From Kosakonia sp. BYX6 (lineage in GTDB: Bacteria; Pseudomonadota; Gammaproteobacteria; Enterobacterales; Enterobacteriaceae): a DNA stretch of 64,000 bases. The notes under the pieces were generated by a model. That model made no database searches and was not told where the DNA came from. It saw only the letters and a program-made list of their open reading frames with translations. The stretch is from contig NZ_CP151800.1 in NCBI RefSeq assembly GCF_038449125.1, positions 344,406 to 408,405 of the forward strand. Reading direction: 5' to 3'. The translations under genes and the position numbers were made by a program. Numbering within the stretch: the first letter of the stretch is position 1; every line of letters starts with the position of its first letter. Positions 62,520-64,000 of this stretch are shown one piece after another.

Positions 62520-63836
62520 TCAGACCACCATACCCAGCAGCAAGCAACCTACCAAACCACACACGGAAATAATGGTTTCCAGCGCTGACCAGGAACGCAT
62601 GGTTTCGCCGATAGTCAGGTTGAAATACTCCTTGAACAGCCAGAAACCTGGATCGTTTACGTGAGAGAAAATCACGCTACCAGAACCCACGGCGATAACC
62701 ATCAGCTCCGGGCTAACACCGGTGGTGGCAATCAGCGGCGCGGCGATACCGCCTGCGGTAATGGCTGCCACGGTCGCGGAACCGAGCGCAATACGCAGAA
62801 CGGCCGCGATAGACCAGGCCATAAACAGCGGGGAAAGATTGGTGGAATGCATCATTGAAGCGATGTATTTATCGACGCCGCTATCAACCAAAACCTGCTT
62901 GAACGCGCCGCCGCCGCCGATGATCAGCAACATCATGGCGATGATTTTGATCGAGCTGGTCAGGGTGTCATTGATGTCGTCCATGGAACGACCGCGATTC
63001 AGGCCGAAGGTAAACACCGCAATCAGCACCGCGATCATCGTTGCCATCACCGGATCGCCGAAGAACTCTGCATACGGCAGTATCGCATGGCCTTTTGGCA
63101 GCAGCATTTCCGCGACCGCACGCAGAGCCATCAGGATAACCGGCACCAGAGAAGTCCAGACGCTGACGCCGAAGCTCGGCATCTCTTCTTCGCTGAAGGT
63201 CTTAGCGTTGTACAGCCCTTCCGGAATCGGTTTATCAATGCTTTTCAGGAATTGTGCGTAAACCGGGCCGGCGAGGATCACCGTTGGAATCCCGAGCAGC
63301 GTACCGTACAGCAGGGTTTTGCCCATATCCGCATGGAAAATGGTCGCAATAGCGGTCGGGCCTGGGTGCGGTGGCAGGAAGCCGTGCGTCACAGAGAGCG
63401 CCGCCGCCATCGGTACACCCACATAGAGCAGCGGAATACGCGCGGAAGCAGCAACGGTGAAGACCAGCGGCAGCAACAGCACAAAACCGACTTCATAGAA
63501 GAGAGCGAAACCGACAGTAAAACCGGTTAACACAATCGCCCATTGAATATATTTACGACCGAATTTTTCAATAAGTGTGGTGGCGATACGCTGCGCGCCG
63601 CCGCAATCCGCCAGCAGCTTGCCGAGCATGGCGCCAAAGCCCATGATCAGCGCAAGGCTTCCCAGCGTTCCGCCAACACCATTTTTGATGGATTTGACAA
63701 CGGCATCCAGCGGCATGCCCTGCATCATCCCGACGGCGAGCGCCACCAGGATAAGAGCGATAAACCCGTTCAGTTTGAAACGGATCATTAACAACAGTAA
63801 GAGGGCAACACCGATAGCGACAATGACTAATGGCAT
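62520..63836 (-). CDS. gntT: GntT, high-affinity gluconate permease
   Basis: GntT is the high-affinity gluconate:H+ symporter of the GntP family. The 438 residues equal E. coli GntT and start MPLVIVAIGVALLLLLMIRF; about 12-14 hydrophobic helices are present, with the family motif SHVNDPGFW near the C-terminus (SHVNDAGFW in GntU). It is convergent with malQ and has GntR operator sequences upstream, so it should belong to the same regulon as gntKU. Confidence 0.96.
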   Translation of the reverse strand: MPLVIVAIGVALLLLLMIRFKLNGFIALILVALAVGMMQGMPLDAVVKSIKNGVGGTLGSLALIMGFGAMLGKLLADCGGAQRIATTLIEKFGRKYIQWAIVLTGFTVGFALFYEVGFVLLLPLVFTVAASARIPLLYVGVPMAAALSVTHGFLPPHPGPTAIATIFHADMGKTLLYGTLLGIPTVILAGPVYAQFLKSIDKPIPEGLYNAKTFSEEEMPSFGVSVWTSLVPVILMALRAVAEMLLPKGHAILPYAEFFGDPVMATMIAVLIAVFTFGLNRGRSMDDINDTLTSSIKIIAMMLLIIGGGGAFKQVLVDSGVDKYIASMMHSTNLSPLFMAWSIAAVLRIALGSATVAAITAGGIAAPLIATTGVSPELMVIAVGSGSVIFSHVNDPGFWLFKEYFNLTIGETMRSWSALETIISVCGLVGCLLLGMVV

Positions 63837-63857
63837 GATTTACCTGGCCTTTAATTT

Positions 63858-64000
63858 GTTATGGGTAACGTCAGTGTTTCGTGGCAGCCGCCTCCCAATT
63901 GGGAACAACGCGCTGCGGCACCGTTACGGCTTACATCCATTGCTCAAAATTGTAGTCGGATGTTTTTTATCTTGTCGGTGCTGGGTGGGATGATACGGGT
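63858..64000 (-). promoter_or_regulatory. gntT control region with two GntR-type sites
   Basis: A palindromic GTTACCCATAAC (63869-63858) lies 22 bp before the gntT start. At the very window edge, minus-strand ACCCGTATCAT (64000-63990) is the right part of the E. coli-type site TTACCCGTATCAT, cut off by the end of the sequence. TACAAT at 63954-63949 is a possible -10. The spacing would allow DNA looping between the two sites, as proposed for E. coli gntT. Confidence 0.65.

Overview
The window is a chromosomal segment from an enteric bacterium of the family Enterobacteriaceae, close to Escherichia coli and plausibly Kosakonia, Enterobacter, Klebsiella or Leclercia; the species cannot be fixed from the sequence alone. 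Nearly every protein resembles its E. coli counterpart in length and motifs. Most of the gene order matches the E. coli stretch from the yhhT/dcrB area through rpoH, liv, ugp, ggt, gnt, glg and glp to mal and gntT. No rRNA, tRNA, prophage, insertion sequence or CRISPR array was seen.

Layout. 1-3068: the end of an arn operon (arnD partial, arnT, arnE, arnF) for aminoarabinose modification of lipid A. 3065-12002: small membrane and housekeeping genes (yhhT, yhhS, dcrB, yhhQ, tusA, zntA, yhhN, yhhL, rsmD), interrupted at 5484-6247 by an AT-rich RelE/HigB-type toxin-antitoxin pair. 12172-16413: ftsY-ftsE-ftsX and rpoH with its DnaA- and sigma-E-type control sites. 16637-17902: a PuuE-like aminotransferase. 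18144-25024: branched-chain amino acid uptake (livJ, panZ, livK, livHMGF). 25120-25557: a chromosomal hok/sok type I toxin locus. 25645-30728: the Pho-type ugpBAECQ operon for glycerol-3-phosphate diesters. 30725-36070: yhhA, ggt, a deletion scar of yhhY, the Fur-controlled small RNA ryhB, a bactofilin-like gene, yhhX and yhhW. 36173-39176: gntR, gntK, gntU. 39220-41095: yhgN and asd. 41358-50806: the glycogen genes glgBXCAP. 50971-54660: glpD divergent from glpEGR. 54668-62403: malT divergent from malPQ. 62520-64000: gntT and its control region.

How they fit together. The right half is largely carbon handling: gluconate import and phosphorylation under GntR, glycogen synthesis and breakdown, glycerol-3-phosphate oxidation under GlpR, and maltodextrin use under MalT. 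The middle is periplasmic-binding-protein ABC transport (liv, ugp) together with glutathione breakdown (ggt). Palindromic REP/BIME elements and intrinsic terminators separate many units.

The accessory or unusual parts are these: the arn operon abutting yhhT; the toxin-antitoxin pair; the PuuE-like gene between rpoH and livJ; the hok/sok locus; a terminator inside the livK leader; the yhhY remnant, which keeps only the first ~15 and last ~5 codons of the gene; and a bactofilin gene placed tail-to-tail with ryhB with no visible terminator of its own. I found no convincing wholly new multi-gene system. The best leads are the yhhY-ryhB-bactofilin junction, the hok/sok locus and the livK leader.
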